A DNA stretch of 64,000 nt from Pseudomonas sp. RIT-PI-r (GTDB taxonomy: Bacteria > Pseudomonadota > Gammaproteobacteria > Pseudomonadales > Pseudomonadaceae). Shown piece after piece: positions 33,808 through 42,950 of this stretch (position 1 is its first letter; every line of letters begins with the position of its first letter). A program made the translations under genes and the position numbers. The stretch lies in NCBI RefSeq assembly GCF_001297015.1, contig NZ_LIGE01000047.1, positions 345,107 through 409,106 on the forward strand. The letters are read 5' to 3'. The notes beneath the pieces are model-generated. The model made no database searches and had not been told where the DNA came from. It was given only the letters and a program-made list of their open reading frames with translations.

Positions 33808-35313
33808 ATGCCTGTGACTACTCCTATCTTCAACACACCGCCAACCCTGTGGGAGCGAGCCTGCTCGCGATGGGAGCGCCGCGGTTTGTCTGATGTACCG
33901 AGTTGCCTGAATCGCGAGCAGGCTCACTCCTACATGGGGACCGTGTGTGCCTTGGCATTGGCGGTGAGTCTGGCCGGTTGCGCCGGCCTGCCCGATCAGC
34001 GTCTGGCCAACGAAGCGCTGAAGCGTGGCGACACCGCCACCGCCGCGCAGAACTATCAGCAACTGGCCGATCTGGGTTACAGCGAAGCGCAAGTCGGCCT
34101 CGCGGATATCCAGGTCGACAGCCGCGACCCTGCACAAATGAAACAGGCCGAAGCGACTTATCGCGCTGCCGCCAGTGTTTCGCCGCGTGCGCAGGCACGT
34201 CTTGGCCGTCTGCTGGTGGCCAAACCGGGTTCCACCGAAGCCGAGCATCAGGAAGCCGAAAGCCTGCTGAAAAAAGCCGCCGCCAATGGCGAAGGCAACA
34301 CGTTGATCCCGCTGGCGATGCTCTACCTGCAATACCCGCACAGCTTCCCCAACATCAACGCGCAGCAGCAGATCGATCAGTGGCGCAAATCCGGTTACCC
34401 GGAAGCAGGTCTGGCGCAGGTGCTGCTGTATCGCACTCAGGGCACTTACGACCAGCACCTGGATGACGTGGAAAAGATCTGCAAAGCCGCGCTCAACACC
34501 ACCGACATTTGCTACGTCGAACTGGCGACCGTGTACCAGAAACGCGCGCAGCCAGAGCAACAGGCCGAGCTGATCAAACAAATGCAGGCCGGTTACGCCC
34601 GTGGCACCGTCACTGCGCAACGCGTTGATTCCGTGGCCCGTGTACTGGCCGATTCGACCCTGGGCAAGCCTGACGAAAAAACCGCGCAGTCGCTGCTTGA
34701 ACCAATCGCTCCGGGCTACCCGGCGTCGTGGGTGACTCTCGCGCAATTGCTCTACGACTACCCGGAACTGGGTGACGTCGACCAGATGATGAAGTACCTC
34801 GACAACGGCCGCGCCGCCGACCAGCCGCGCGCCGAACTGTTGCTGGGCAAGCTCTACTACGAAGGGAAAATGGTCCCGGCCGACGCCAAAGTCGCTGAAG
34901 AACATTTCCAGAAAGCCGTCGGCCGTGAAGTCGCCGCCGACTACTACCTCGGCCAGATCTATCGCCGTGGCTACCTCGGCAAGGTCTATCCGCAGAAGGC
35001 CCTCGACCATCTGCTGACCGCTGCGCGCAACGGCCAGAACAGCGCCGACTTCGCCATCGCGCAACTGTTTTCCCAAGGCAAGGGCACCAAACCCGACCCG
35101 CTCAACGCCTACGTGTTCAGCCAATTGGCCAAGGCGCAAAACACCCCGCAAGCCGATGAGCTGGCGACCACCCTCGCCGCGCAACTGCCGCCCGAGCGTC
35201 TCGCCGAAGCGCAGCGTCTGCTGCAACAGGAGCAAGCCAGCCGTGGCGCTCTGAACCCGAACACGCTGCAACTGCACGCCCTGCAAGAAGAAGACGGCGA
35301 GGAAAAATTATGA
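33808..35313 (+). CDS. algK: Alginate export lipoprotein AlgK, with a REP element read through in its N-terminus
   Basis: A 501-residue TPR/Sel1-like outer-membrane lipoprotein that helps place AlgE and scaffolds the secretion complex. The lipobox is LAGC with Cys58, followed by AGLPDQRLANEALKRGDTATA and many ~36-residue alpha-helical repeats. The ATG at 33808 has GAGGAC upstream, but codons ~15-42 are a REP doublet in frame (LWERACSRWERRG...NREQAHSY). An internal ATG at 33934 would give a 16-residue signal with no positive charge and no ribosome site. The mature protein is unaffected. The stop overlaps algE by 4 bases. Confidence 0.93.
   Translation: MPVTTPIFNTPPTLWERACSRWERRGLSDVPSCLNREQAHSYMGTVCALALAVSLAGCAGLPDQRLANEALKRGDTATAAQNYQQLADLGYSEAQVGLADIQVDSRDPAQMKQAEATYRAAASVSPRAQARLGRLLVAKPGSTEAEHQEAESLLKKAAANGEGNTLIPLAMLYLQYPHSFPNINAQQQIDQWRKSGYPEAGLAQVLLYRTQGTYDQHLDDVEKICKAALNTTDICYVELATVYQKRAQPEQQAELIKQMQAGYARGTVTAQRVDSVARVLADSTLGKPDEKTAQSLLEPIAPGYPASWVTLAQLLYDYPELGDVDQMMKYLDNGRAADQPRAELLLGKLYYEGKMVPADAKVAEEHFQKAVGREVAADYYLGQIYRRGYLGKVYPQKALDHLLTAARNGQNSADFAIAQLFSQGKGTKPDPLNAYVFSQLAKAQNTPQADELATTLAAQLPPERLAEAQRLLQQEQASRGALNPNTLQLHALQEEDGEEKL
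33849..33933. repeat. REP doublet, family A, within the algK reading frame
   Basis: Arms GTGGGAGCGAGCCTGCTCGC and GCGAGCAGGCTCACTCCTAC, 85 bases. It sits 41 bases after the algK start and keeps the frame open up to the lipoprotein signal. Confidence 0.93.
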
Positions 35314-36791
35314 AGTTGAATCCATTCGTGAAGGCCGGTATTGGCCTCACTTTCGCGCTGATCTGGTCTTGCCCGACACTGGCCGCGATGACTGAAACCA
35401 AGAACTTCGGCCTCGAAGTGAAAGTCACCGGCCAGTCCGAAGACGACCGTGATCTTGGCACCGCCAGCGGCGGCGACGTCAACGGCGTCGGCCTCGACCT
35501 GCGTCCGTGGATCTACGGCGAAAGCGGCGCGTGGAGCGCCTACGCCATGGGCCAGGCCGTGACCTCGACCGACATCATCGAAACCGACACCCTGCAACAA
35601 TCCGACGGTGAACAAGCCACCGACAACAGTGATCGCAAAACCAAGAAAAACTACCTGGCGATGCGCGAGTTCTGGGTCGGCTACAGCGGCCTTACCCCGT
35701 ACCCAGGCGAGATGCTCAAGTTCGGTCGCCAGCGCCTGCGCAATGACGACGGCCAATGGCGCGACACCAACATCGAAGCGTTGAACTGGACCTTCGACAC
35801 CACCCTGTTGCGCGCCAACGCCGGTGTCGCCGAACGCTTCAGCGAATACCGCACCGACCTCAAAGAGCTGGCGCCGAAAGACAAGGATCGCCTGCACGCC
35901 TACGCCGATGCCGCTTACCAGTGGACACCGGGGCAATGGGTCGGCATTCGTGGTCACCACACCCACGATGACGGCAAACTCGATTACGCCGAACCCGGTG
36001 TTCCGCGCGACTCGCTGGACAAGACCGAGAACGGTGACATCAGCTGGATCGGCCTGACTGCCGACAGCGACGCCTACAACTGGCGCAACACCAACACCGT
36101 CAACTACTGGGGCAGCATCACCGGCATGAGCGGCGACCGCGACACGGTCAACGCGCTGAACGCCGATGGTTCGCGCCCGGCGCAAGCCAAGCGCAGCGAT
36201 GACGTCAACGGCTGGGCTACTGACATCGGTGTGCGTCTGCGCCTCGATCCGCAATGGCAAGTCGGCGGCGCCTATGCCCGCGCCAGCGCCGATTACGAGC
36301 AAAACGGTCTGGAGAGCAACCGCTCCAACTACACCGGTACGCGCTCGCGGGTGCACCGTTTCGGCGAAGCGTTCCGTGGCGAAATGAACAACATGCAGAC
36401 CGCAACGCTGTTCGGTTCGTGGATGGTCAACGACGAGTACGACGCCAGCCTGATCTACCACAAGTTCTGGCGTGTCGACGGCAACAAGCCAGTCGGCAGC
36501 AACGGTATCAACGCGGTGGAAAACAACACCGACGACGCCACCGGCGCGATCCTTTCCAGCACCTCGCTGCCGCTTGAAGACGGCAACAAGGACCTCGGTC
36601 AGGAGATGGATCTGGTCGTCACCAAGTACTTCAAGCAAGGCCTGTTGCCGGCGGCGTTGAGCCAGTCGATCGACGAGCCTTCGGCCCTCGTGCGTTTCCG
36701 TGGCGGTGTGTTCAAACCGGGCGATGCCTACGGCAAGCAGGTTGATTCGTACATGCACCGCGCGTTCATCGACGTGATCTGGCGCTTCTGA
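35310..36791 (+). CDS. algE: Outer-membrane alginate export porin AlgE
   Basis: A 493-residue protein with a signal peptide (MKLNPFVKAGIGLTFALIWS, cleavage after LAA near residue 27) and an 18-strand beta-barrel pattern of alternating aromatic and polar residues. It ends in IDVIWRF, the terminal-Phe signature for BAM insertion. It is the anion-selective pore through which alginate leaves the cell. It overlaps algK by 4 bases (ATGA). Confidence 0.96.
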   Translation: MKLNPFVKAGIGLTFALIWSCPTLAAMTETKNFGLEVKVTGQSEDDRDLGTASGGDVNGVGLDLRPWIYGESGAWSAYAMGQAVTSTDIIETDTLQQSDGEQATDNSDRKTKKNYLAMREFWVGYSGLTPYPGEMLKFGRQRLRNDDGQWRDTNIEALNWTFDTTLLRANAGVAERFSEYRTDLKELAPKDKDRLHAYADAAYQWTPGQWVGIRGHHTHDDGKLDYAEPGVPRDSLDKTENGDISWIGLTADSDAYNWRNTNTVNYWGSITGMSGDRDTVNALNADGSRPAQAKRSDDVNGWATDIGVRLRLDPQWQVGGAYARASADYEQNGLESNRSNYTGTRSRVHRFGEAFRGEMNNMQTATLFGSWMVNDEYDASLIYHKFWRVDGNKPVGSNGINAVENNTDDATGAILSSTSLPLEDGNKDLGQEMDLVVTKYFKQGLLPAALSQSIDEPSALVRFRGGVFKPGDAYGKQVDSYMHRAFIDVIWRF

Positions 36792-36817
36792 TGCAAACCG
36801 CCAAGGGAGTGCCCGAC

Positions 36818-38389
36818 ATGATCAGCACCAGGATAGGCTCACTCAGCCTGCTGGCCGGCGCGATGCTGCTGGCCAGCGCTGGCGCCTTCGCCAATGTGGA
36901 GCCGGCCAAGCCTGCGACCACGGCCAAGGAGCTGCAACAGGCCAAGACGTATACCGTCAGCAGCGCACCCACCGAGGCGCTGAATCTGGCCGCGCCGAAA
37001 CTGCCGGACATTTCCGGCTACACCGCCGAAGCCGCTGCGGCGAAAATCAACCGCAGCAAACCGGGCAAGATCAGCGTGCGCCGGATGATGCAGGAAGACG
37101 CGCTGAAGGACTTCATCGGCGGCGACAACAAGATGGCCGAATGGGTGGTGCGTCAGCACGGTATCCCACAGGCGATCTTCGTCGACGACGGTTACATGAA
37201 CCTCAAGGACTTGGCCAAGAAACTGCCCAAGCAGTACTTCAGCGAGACCGCGCCGGGCGTCTACCTGTCGAAGCTGCCGATCGTTGTGGGCCGTAAAGGC
37301 ATCCTCGAAATCGACGGCCAGACCCAGGAACTGCGCCTGTCGCAAGAGGCCGGTGCGTTCATGGTCAACGACGGCCAACTGTTCGTGCGTGACACCAAAG
37401 TCACCGGCTGGCGCGAAAAGGAAAACGGCCCGGCAACCTTCCGTTCGCCGAAGGAATTCCGTCCGTTCCTGCTCGCCTGGGGTGGCACCGAGACCTACAT
37501 CGTCAACAGCAAGATGGCCAGTTTCGGCTATGCCAACAGTAAATCGTACGGGGTGAGTATTTCCCAGTACACGCCGAACATGGCCAAGGTCCTCAAGCGT
37601 CCTGAACCGACTGGCTGGATTGTCGGCTCCGAGTTCTCCGACATGTGGTACGGCTTCTACTGCTATGAGACCCGCGACTTTGTGGTCAAGGGCAACACCT
37701 ACAAAGACAACATCGTCTACGGCATCGACCCGCACGACCGTTCCCACGGCCTGATCATTGCCGAGAACACCGTGCACGGCACGAAGAAGAAGCACGGGAT
37801 CATTATTTCCCGTGAGGTCAACGACAGCTTCATCTTCAACAACAAGAGCTTCGACAACCACCTCTCGGGCCTGGTGATCGACCGTAACAGCGTCAACAAC
37901 ATCATTGCCTACAACGAGATCTACAAGAACCACACCGACGGCATCACCCTCTACGAGTCCGCCGACAATTTGCTGTGGGGCAACAAGGTCATCAGCAACA
38001 AGCGCCACGGCATTCGCATTCGTAACAGCGTGAACATCCGCCTCTACGAAAACGTTGCCATGGCCAACGGTCTGACCGGCGTCTACGGCCACATCAAAGA
38101 TCTGACCGACACCGACCGTGACATCAAGCTCGATCCGTTCGATGCGCAGGTGTCGCTGATCGTCGTTGGCGGTGAACTGGCGGCCAACGGCAGCGGACCG
38201 CTGTCGATCGACTCACCGTTGAGTGTCGAGCTGTATCGCGTGTCGATGCTGGCGCCGACCAAATCCAGCGGCATCAGCTTCAACGGCATCCTCGGCGAGC
38301 GCCAGGATGAAATTCTCGACCTGCTGGTGCGCCAGCAGAAAGCCGTGCTGATCGACCCTGTCGAACGCCAGACCGAAATGCAGGACTGA
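36818..38389 (+). CDS. algG: Mannuronan C5-epimerase AlgG
   Basis: A 523-residue periplasmic right-handed beta-helix enzyme that converts D-mannuronate to L-guluronate within the polymer. The signal peptide is MISTRIGSLSLLAGAMLLAS, cleaved after AFA. The catalytic DPHD motif is at 304-307 (YGIDPHDRSHG), and NxxxxN-rich CASH repeats follow. GGGAG before ATG 36818 supports this start. An ATG at 36791 overlapping the algE stop would add 9 residues before the signal peptide. Confidence 0.96.
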   Translation: MISTRIGSLSLLAGAMLLASAGAFANVEPAKPATTAKELQQAKTYTVSSAPTEALNLAAPKLPDISGYTAEAAAAKINRSKPGKISVRRMMQEDALKDFIGGDNKMAEWVVRQHGIPQAIFVDDGYMNLKDLAKKLPKQYFSETAPGVYLSKLPIVVGRKGILEIDGQTQELRLSQEAGAFMVNDGQLFVRDTKVTGWREKENGPATFRSPKEFRPFLLAWGGTETYIVNSKMASFGYANSKSYGVSISQYTPNMAKVLKRPEPTGWIVGSEFSDMWYGFYCYETRDFVVKGNTYKDNIVYGIDPHDRSHGLIIAENTVHGTKKKHGIIISREVNDSFIFNNKSFDNHLSGLVIDRNSVNNIIAYNEIYKNHTDGITLYESADNLLWGNKVISNKRHGIRIRNSVNIRLYENVAMANGLTGVYGHIKDLTDTDRDIKLDPFDAQVSLIVVGGELAANGSGPLSIDSPLSVELYRVSMLAPTKSSGISFNGILGERQDEILDLLVRQQKAVLIDPVERQTEMQD

Positions 38390-38399
38390 GGATAATTTT

Positions 38400-39860
38400 A
38401 TGCACCCACACTTGATCAAATTACTCAGCCTGTCGGCCCTGACCGTGGGCATTCTCGCGGCCAGTAACGGCGCCCGTGCCGATGACGCAGCTGGCGCGAC
38501 GCCGCCAAAGTTCAGCGCCGAACCGTGCTGCAACCTGTGCCCGGCGGCGCATGACGCGAAGAACTACACCACGCGTTATCAGCAGAACTTCACCACCCTG
38601 GTGCAGGCGCAAGGCGACTGGCTGTTCCGGACGCAGGAAGATTTGCGCACCGAATTCAACACCACCCCGGCCGGCTACAAACGCCTGCAACAGCTGCACG
38701 ATGCGTTCAAAGCCAAAGGTGTCGAACTGGTGATCGTCTACCAGCCGACCCGTGGCCTGGTGAACCGCAACAAGCTCAACCCGCAGGAAAAAGCCGCGTT
38801 CGATTACGAGAAAGCGCTGGGCAACTACAAGACCATGCTCGGCCGTTTCGCCAAGATGGGTTACGTGGTGCCGGACCTGTCGCCGCTGACCAACGAATCG
38901 CTGCCGGACACCCTGCCCGCCCACGATTTCTACTTCCGTGGCGACCAGCACTGGACGCCATACGGTGCGCAGCGCACGGCGAAAATCGTCGCTGAAAAGG
39001 TCAAGCAGATCCCGGCCTTCGCCGACGTGCCCAAGCGTGAATTCGAGACCAAGCGCTCCGGACGCATGGGCAAGACCGGTACCCTGCACAACATGGCCGG
39101 GCAACTCTGTGGCACCAGTTACGCGATTCAGTACATGGACCAGTTCACCACCGAGCCTAAGGGCGAAGCGGGTGACGGCGATCTGTTCGGCGACTCCGGC
39201 AACCCGCAAATCACCCTCGTCGGTACTTCGCACAGCGGCAAGAACTACAACTTCGCCGGTTTCCTCGAAGAGGCCATCGGCGCTGACATTCTCAACGTCG
39301 CCTTCCCCGGCGGTGGCCTGGAAGGTTCGATGTTGCAGTACCTCGGCAGCGACGAATTCCAGAAGACCCCGCCGAAGATTCTCATCTGGGAATTCTCGCC
39401 GCTGTACCGCCTCGATCAGGAAACCATCTATCGCCAGATGATGTCTCTTCTCGACAACGGCTGCGAAGGCAAAGACGCGCAAATGTCCGCGAGCACCACG
39501 CTCAAGCCGGGCAGCAAACAAGAACTGCTGGTCAACAGCAAGAACCTGAACCTGCAGAACAGCAGCCATCAGGTCGACATCCGCTTCGCCGACCCTTCGG
39601 TGAAAACCCTGCAAGCCACCCTCTGGTACATGAACGGTCGCCACGAGGACATCAAGATCGAGAAACCGGAAACCTCCGACACCGACGGTCGTTTCGCCTT
39701 TGAGCTGCGCACGGACGAAGACTGGGCCACGCAGAACCTGCTGGCGGTCGAAGTCCAGGGCCCGGAAGCGGGTACCGCGCCACAGAAAGTCGAAGCGAAA
39801 ATCTGCAAACGCAACGTATTCCCGGGCGCTGGGCAACAAACCGCTCAGGTCGGGCAATGA
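38400..39860 (+). CDS. algX: Alginate O-acetyltransferase AlgX
   Basis: A 486-residue periplasmic protein with signal peptide MHPHLIKLLSLSALTVGILA. It has an SGNH-like acetyltransferase domain with D182xH184 (GDQHWTPYG) and a GTSHS nucleophile motif at 275-279, and a C-terminal carbohydrate-binding module (from ~370). It performs the final acetyl transfer to mannuronate units. It starts 10 bases after algG and overlaps the beginning of the algL frame. Confidence 0.96.
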   Translation: MHPHLIKLLSLSALTVGILAASNGARADDAAGATPPKFSAEPCCNLCPAAHDAKNYTTRYQQNFTTLVQAQGDWLFRTQEDLRTEFNTTPAGYKRLQQLHDAFKAKGVELVIVYQPTRGLVNRNKLNPQEKAAFDYEKALGNYKTMLGRFAKMGYVVPDLSPLTNESLPDTLPAHDFYFRGDQHWTPYGAQRTAKIVAEKVKQIPAFADVPKREFETKRSGRMGKTGTLHNMAGQLCGTSYAIQYMDQFTTEPKGEAGDGDLFGDSGNPQITLVGTSHSGKNYNFAGFLEEAIGADILNVAFPGGGLEGSMLQYLGSDEFQKTPPKILIWEFSPLYRLDQETIYRQMMSLLDNGCEGKDAQMSASTTLKPGSKQELLVNSKNLNLQNSSHQVDIRFADPSVKTLQATLWYMNGRHEDIKIEKPETSDTDGRFAFELRTDEDWATQNLLAVEVQGPEAGTAPQKVEAKICKRNVFPGAGQQTAQVGQ

Positions 39861-39868
39861 GGTCTGCT

Positions 39869-40993
39869 ATGCGAAACTCGAAACTGAAAACTCTTTTAGC
39901 GCCGACGCTGCTCGGGCTGGCGATCTTCGCCGGCACCGCGCAGGCCGCCGCGCCACTGCGTCCACCTCAGGGCTATTTCGCGCCTGTGGATAAATTCAAG
40001 ACCGGTGACAAAAGCGAAGGCTGCGATGCGATGCCGACGCCGTACACCGGGCCGCTGCAATTTCGCAGCAAATATGAAGGTTCGGACAAGGCCCGCGCGA
40101 CGCTGAACGTGCAGTCGGAAAAGGCCTTTCGCGACACCACCAAAGACATCACCACGCTGGAACGCGGCACCGCCAAACGCGTGATGCAGTTCATGCGCGA
40201 CGGTCGTCCGGAACAGCTCGACTGCACGCTGAACTGGCTGACCGCGTGGGCCAAGGCCGATGCGTTGATGTCGAAAGACTTCAACCACACCGGCAAGTCG
40301 ATGCGCAAATGGGCGCTGGGCAGCATGGCCTCTTCGTACATTCGCCTGAAGTTCTCCGACTCGCATCCGCTGGCCCAGCATCAGCAGGAAGCGCAGTTGA
40401 TCGAGGCGTGGTTCAGCAAAATGGCCGATCAGGTGGTCAGCGACTGGGACAATCTGCCGCTGGAAAAAACCAACAACCACTCGTACTGGGCCGCATGGTC
40501 GGTGATGGCGACGTCGGTCGCGACCAACCGCCGCGACCTGTTTGACTGGGCGGTGAAGGAATACAAGGTTGGCGTCAATCAGGTCGACGCCGACGGCTTC
40601 CTGCCGAACGAACTCAAGCGCCAGCAACGCGCCCTCGCCTATCACAACTACGCCCTGCCGCCGCTGGCGATGATCGCCAGTTTCGCCCAGGTCAACGGGG
40701 TTGATTTGCGTCAGGAAAACAACGGTGCGCTGAAGCGACTCGGTGATCGGGTGTTGGCGGGGGTGAAAGACCCGGATGAATTCGAGAAGAAGAACGGCAA
40801 AGAGCAGGACATGACCGATCTGAAAGAGGACATGAAATTCGCCTGGCTCGAACCGTTCTGCACGCTCTACACCTGTGCGCCGGATGTGATCGAGAAGAAG
40901 CACGGCATGCAGCCGTTCAAGACTTTCCGCCTCGGTGGGGATCTGACCAAGGTCTATGACCCATCCCATGAAAAGGGCAACAAAGGCTCATAA
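39869..40993 (+). CDS. algL: Alginate lyase AlgL
   Basis: A 374-residue periplasmic lyase (PL5, alpha/alpha-barrel). The signal peptide MRNSKLKTLLAPTLLGLAIF is cleaved after AQA, and the catalytic NNHSYWAAW has His204. It trims or clears alginate in the periplasm by beta-elimination. GAGGTCTGCT before ATG 39869 supports this start. An earlier ATG at 39857 overlaps the algX stop and would add 4 residues. A long repeat-filled gap follows it, unlike the rest of the operon. Confidence 0.95.
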   Translation: MRNSKLKTLLAPTLLGLAIFAGTAQAAAPLRPPQGYFAPVDKFKTGDKSEGCDAMPTPYTGPLQFRSKYEGSDKARATLNVQSEKAFRDTTKDITTLERGTAKRVMQFMRDGRPEQLDCTLNWLTAWAKADALMSKDFNHTGKSMRKWALGSMASSYIRLKFSDSHPLAQHQQEAQLIEAWFSKMADQVVSDWDNLPLEKTNNHSYWAAWSVMATSVATNRRDLFDWAVKEYKVGVNQVDADGFLPNELKRQQRALAYHNYALPPLAMIASFAQVNGVDLRQENNGALKRLGDRVLAGVKDPDEFEKKNGKEQDMTDLKEDMKFAWLEPFCTLYTCAPDVIEKKHGMQPFKTFRLGGDLTKVYDPSHEKGNKGS

Positions 40994-41374
40994 AGCAAAA
41001 GCCCCTCACCCTAACCCTCTCCCAAAGGGAGAGGGGACTGACCGAGGTGGCTGTGCGAGTTACGCCGAAATGAAATACCGAGTCGATCTCAGGTGTTGAA
41101 AAACAATCGAGATCAGGCTGCAAGGAAATACCGAGTCGAACTCCATTTTTGAAAACTATGGAGATCAGGCTGCAAAGAAATATCGAGTCGATCTCCTTTG
41201 CTGAAAACCATGGAGATCAGGCTCCCTCTCCCTCCGGGAGAGGGCGGGGGGTGAGGGCAGGTTTTCAAGGCCCGGCACAACCCTGACAGAAACACCGTTT
41301 CACCCCTCCACTACCACGGGGGGTTTGGGGGGGCTTTGGCCCTTGACTGTTGGTTCAAACATGGAGAGATCGGG
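40994..41374. other. algL-algI spacer filled by a composite repeat
   Basis: 381 bases inside the operon with no coding frame. 41001-41258 is a repeat element bounded by inverted arms. The remaining ~115 bases contain a G-run (41319-41335) and the algI ribosome site GGAGAG. Confidence 0.8.
41001..41258. repeat. Inverted-repeat-bounded intergenic element with three tandem units
   Basis: Ends GCCCCTCACCCTAACCCTCT and GAGGGCGGGGGGTGAGGGC are complementary. Inside are three tandem copies of a unit of ~52 bases starting at 41072, 41125 and 41177 (the last is truncated), each with GAAATAYCGAGTCGA near its start and GAGATCAGGCT near its end. The same ends, with a single unit, occur at 63662-63838. 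Confidence 0.85.
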
Positions 41375-42940
41375 ATGGTATTTTCATCCAACGTGTTCCT
41401 GTTTCTGTTCTTGCCGATCTTTCTCGGCTTGTACTACTTGAGCGGGCAACGCTATCGCAATTTGCTGCTGCTGATCGCCAGCTACGTGTTCTATGCCTGG
41501 TGGCGTGTGGACTTCCTCGCGCTGTTCGCCGCCGTCACGCTGTGGAACTACTGGATCGGCCTCAAAGTCGGTGCCGCCGGCGTACGAACCAAACCGGCGC
41601 AGCGCTGGCTGTTGCTCGGTGTCGCAGTCGACCTGTGCATCCTCGGCTACTTCAAGTACGCCAACTTCGGCGTCGACAGCATCAACGCGATGATGACATC
41701 GGTCGGTCTTGAGCCGTTCATCCTCACCCACGTGCTGCTGCCGATCGGTATCTCGTTCTACATTTTCGAATCGATCAGCTACATCATCGACGTGTATCGC
41801 GGCGACACCCCGGCCACGCGCAACCTGATCGACTTTGCCGCGTTCGTGGCGATCTTCCCGCACTTGATTGCCGGCCCGGTTCTGCGTTTCCGCGACCTCG
41901 CCGACCAGTTCAACAACCGCACGCACACCCTCGACAAGTTCTCCGAGGGCTGCACGCGGTTCATGCAGGGTTTCATCAAGAAGGTCTTCATCGCTGACAC
42001 CCTCGCAGTGGTCGCTGACCATTGCTTCGCCCTGCAAAACCCGACTACGGGTGATGCCTGGCTCGGCGCGCTGGCCTACACCGCGCAGCTGTATTTCGAC
42101 TTCTCCGGTTACAGCGACATGGCCATTGGTCTGGGCTTGATGATGGGTTTCCGTTTCATGGAAAACTTCAAACAGCCGTACATCAGTCAATCGATCACCG
42201 AGTTCTGGCGTCGCTGGCACATCAGCCTGTCGACCTGGCTGCGTGACTACCTGTACATCACCCTCGGCGGTAACCGTAAAGGCACGCTGATGACCTATCG
42301 CAACCTGTTCCTGACCATGCTTCTCGGTGGTCTGTGGCACGGCGCGAACATCACTTACATCGTCTGGGGCGCCTGGCACGGCATGTGGCTGGCGATTGAA
42401 AAAGCGCTGGGCCTGGACACCTCGCCGCGCAGCCTCAATCCGATCCGCTGGGCGCTGACCTTCCTGCTCGTGGTCATGGGCTGGGTGATCTTCCGCGCCG
42501 AGAATCTGCACGTTGCCGGTCGTATGTATGGCGCGATGTTCAGCTTCGGTGAATGGTCGTTGTCGGAACTCAATCAGGCCAGCCTCACCGGTCTGCAAGT
42601 GGCGACTCTGGTCGTGGCGTACGTGACGCTGGCCTTCTTCGGTCTGCGCGATCTGTACACCAATCAGCCGCCAGCCAAAACCAGACCTGAAGTCAACGTC
42701 GAGGCCAACGGCCCTGCGACGGCGACCCCGGGGATGATCAAGGCAGCGCCTGGCGAAAACCCGGCAAGCATCCATGAGCCTGGCTACACCGTCGGCGTCG
42801 AAGCCCAGGTGCAACCGGCCTACTGGAGCGCTGACTGGTCGCGCTACGTGATGCGCGGCTTGATCCTGCTGCTGTTCATCGCCTCGATTCTCAAACTCTC
42901 GGCGCAAAGCTTCTCGCCGTTCCTTTACTTCCAGTTCTGA
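41375..42940 (+). CDS. algI: Alginate O-acetylation protein AlgI (MBOAT)
   Basis: A 521-residue polytopic inner-membrane acyltransferase. The invariant MBOAT histidine is His322 in LLGGLWHGANITY, the same number as in P. aeruginosa, and a second conserved His is in WGAWHG. It passes acetyl groups from the cytosol to AlgJ/AlgX. ATG 41375 is preceded by GGAGAGATCGG, so a longer frame starting at 41336 is rejected. Confidence 0.96.
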   Translation: MVFSSNVFLFLFLPIFLGLYYLSGQRYRNLLLLIASYVFYAWWRVDFLALFAAVTLWNYWIGLKVGAAGVRTKPAQRWLLLGVAVDLCILGYFKYANFGVDSINAMMTSVGLEPFILTHVLLPIGISFYIFESISYIIDVYRGDTPATRNLIDFAAFVAIFPHLIAGPVLRFRDLADQFNNRTHTLDKFSEGCTRFMQGFIKKVFIADTLAVVADHCFALQNPTTGDAWLGALAYTAQLYFDFSGYSDMAIGLGLMMGFRFMENFKQPYISQSITEFWRRWHISLSTWLRDYLYITLGGNRKGTLMTYRNLFLTMLLGGLWHGANITYIVWGAWHGMWLAIEKALGLDTSPRSLNPIRWALTFLLVVMGWVIFRAENLHVAGRMYGAMFSFGEWSLSELNQASLTGLQVATLVVAYVTLAFFGLRDLYTNQPPAKTRPEVNVEANGPATATPGMIKAAPGENPASIHEPGYTVGVEAQVQPAYWSADWSRYVMRGLILLLFIASILKLSAQSFSPFLYFQF

Positions 42941-42950
42941 GGGATCTGAC

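Noticed and set aside
32506..35286. 926-residue open frame antisense to alg44 and algK
   Set aside because: Long antisense frames are common opposite high-GC3 genes. No signal, motif or ribosome site was seen, and it crosses the REP inside algK.
41001..41258. CRISPR-like array of three repeats
   Set aside because: The units are adjacent imperfect copies with no unique spacers between identical repeats, no leader and no cas genes.
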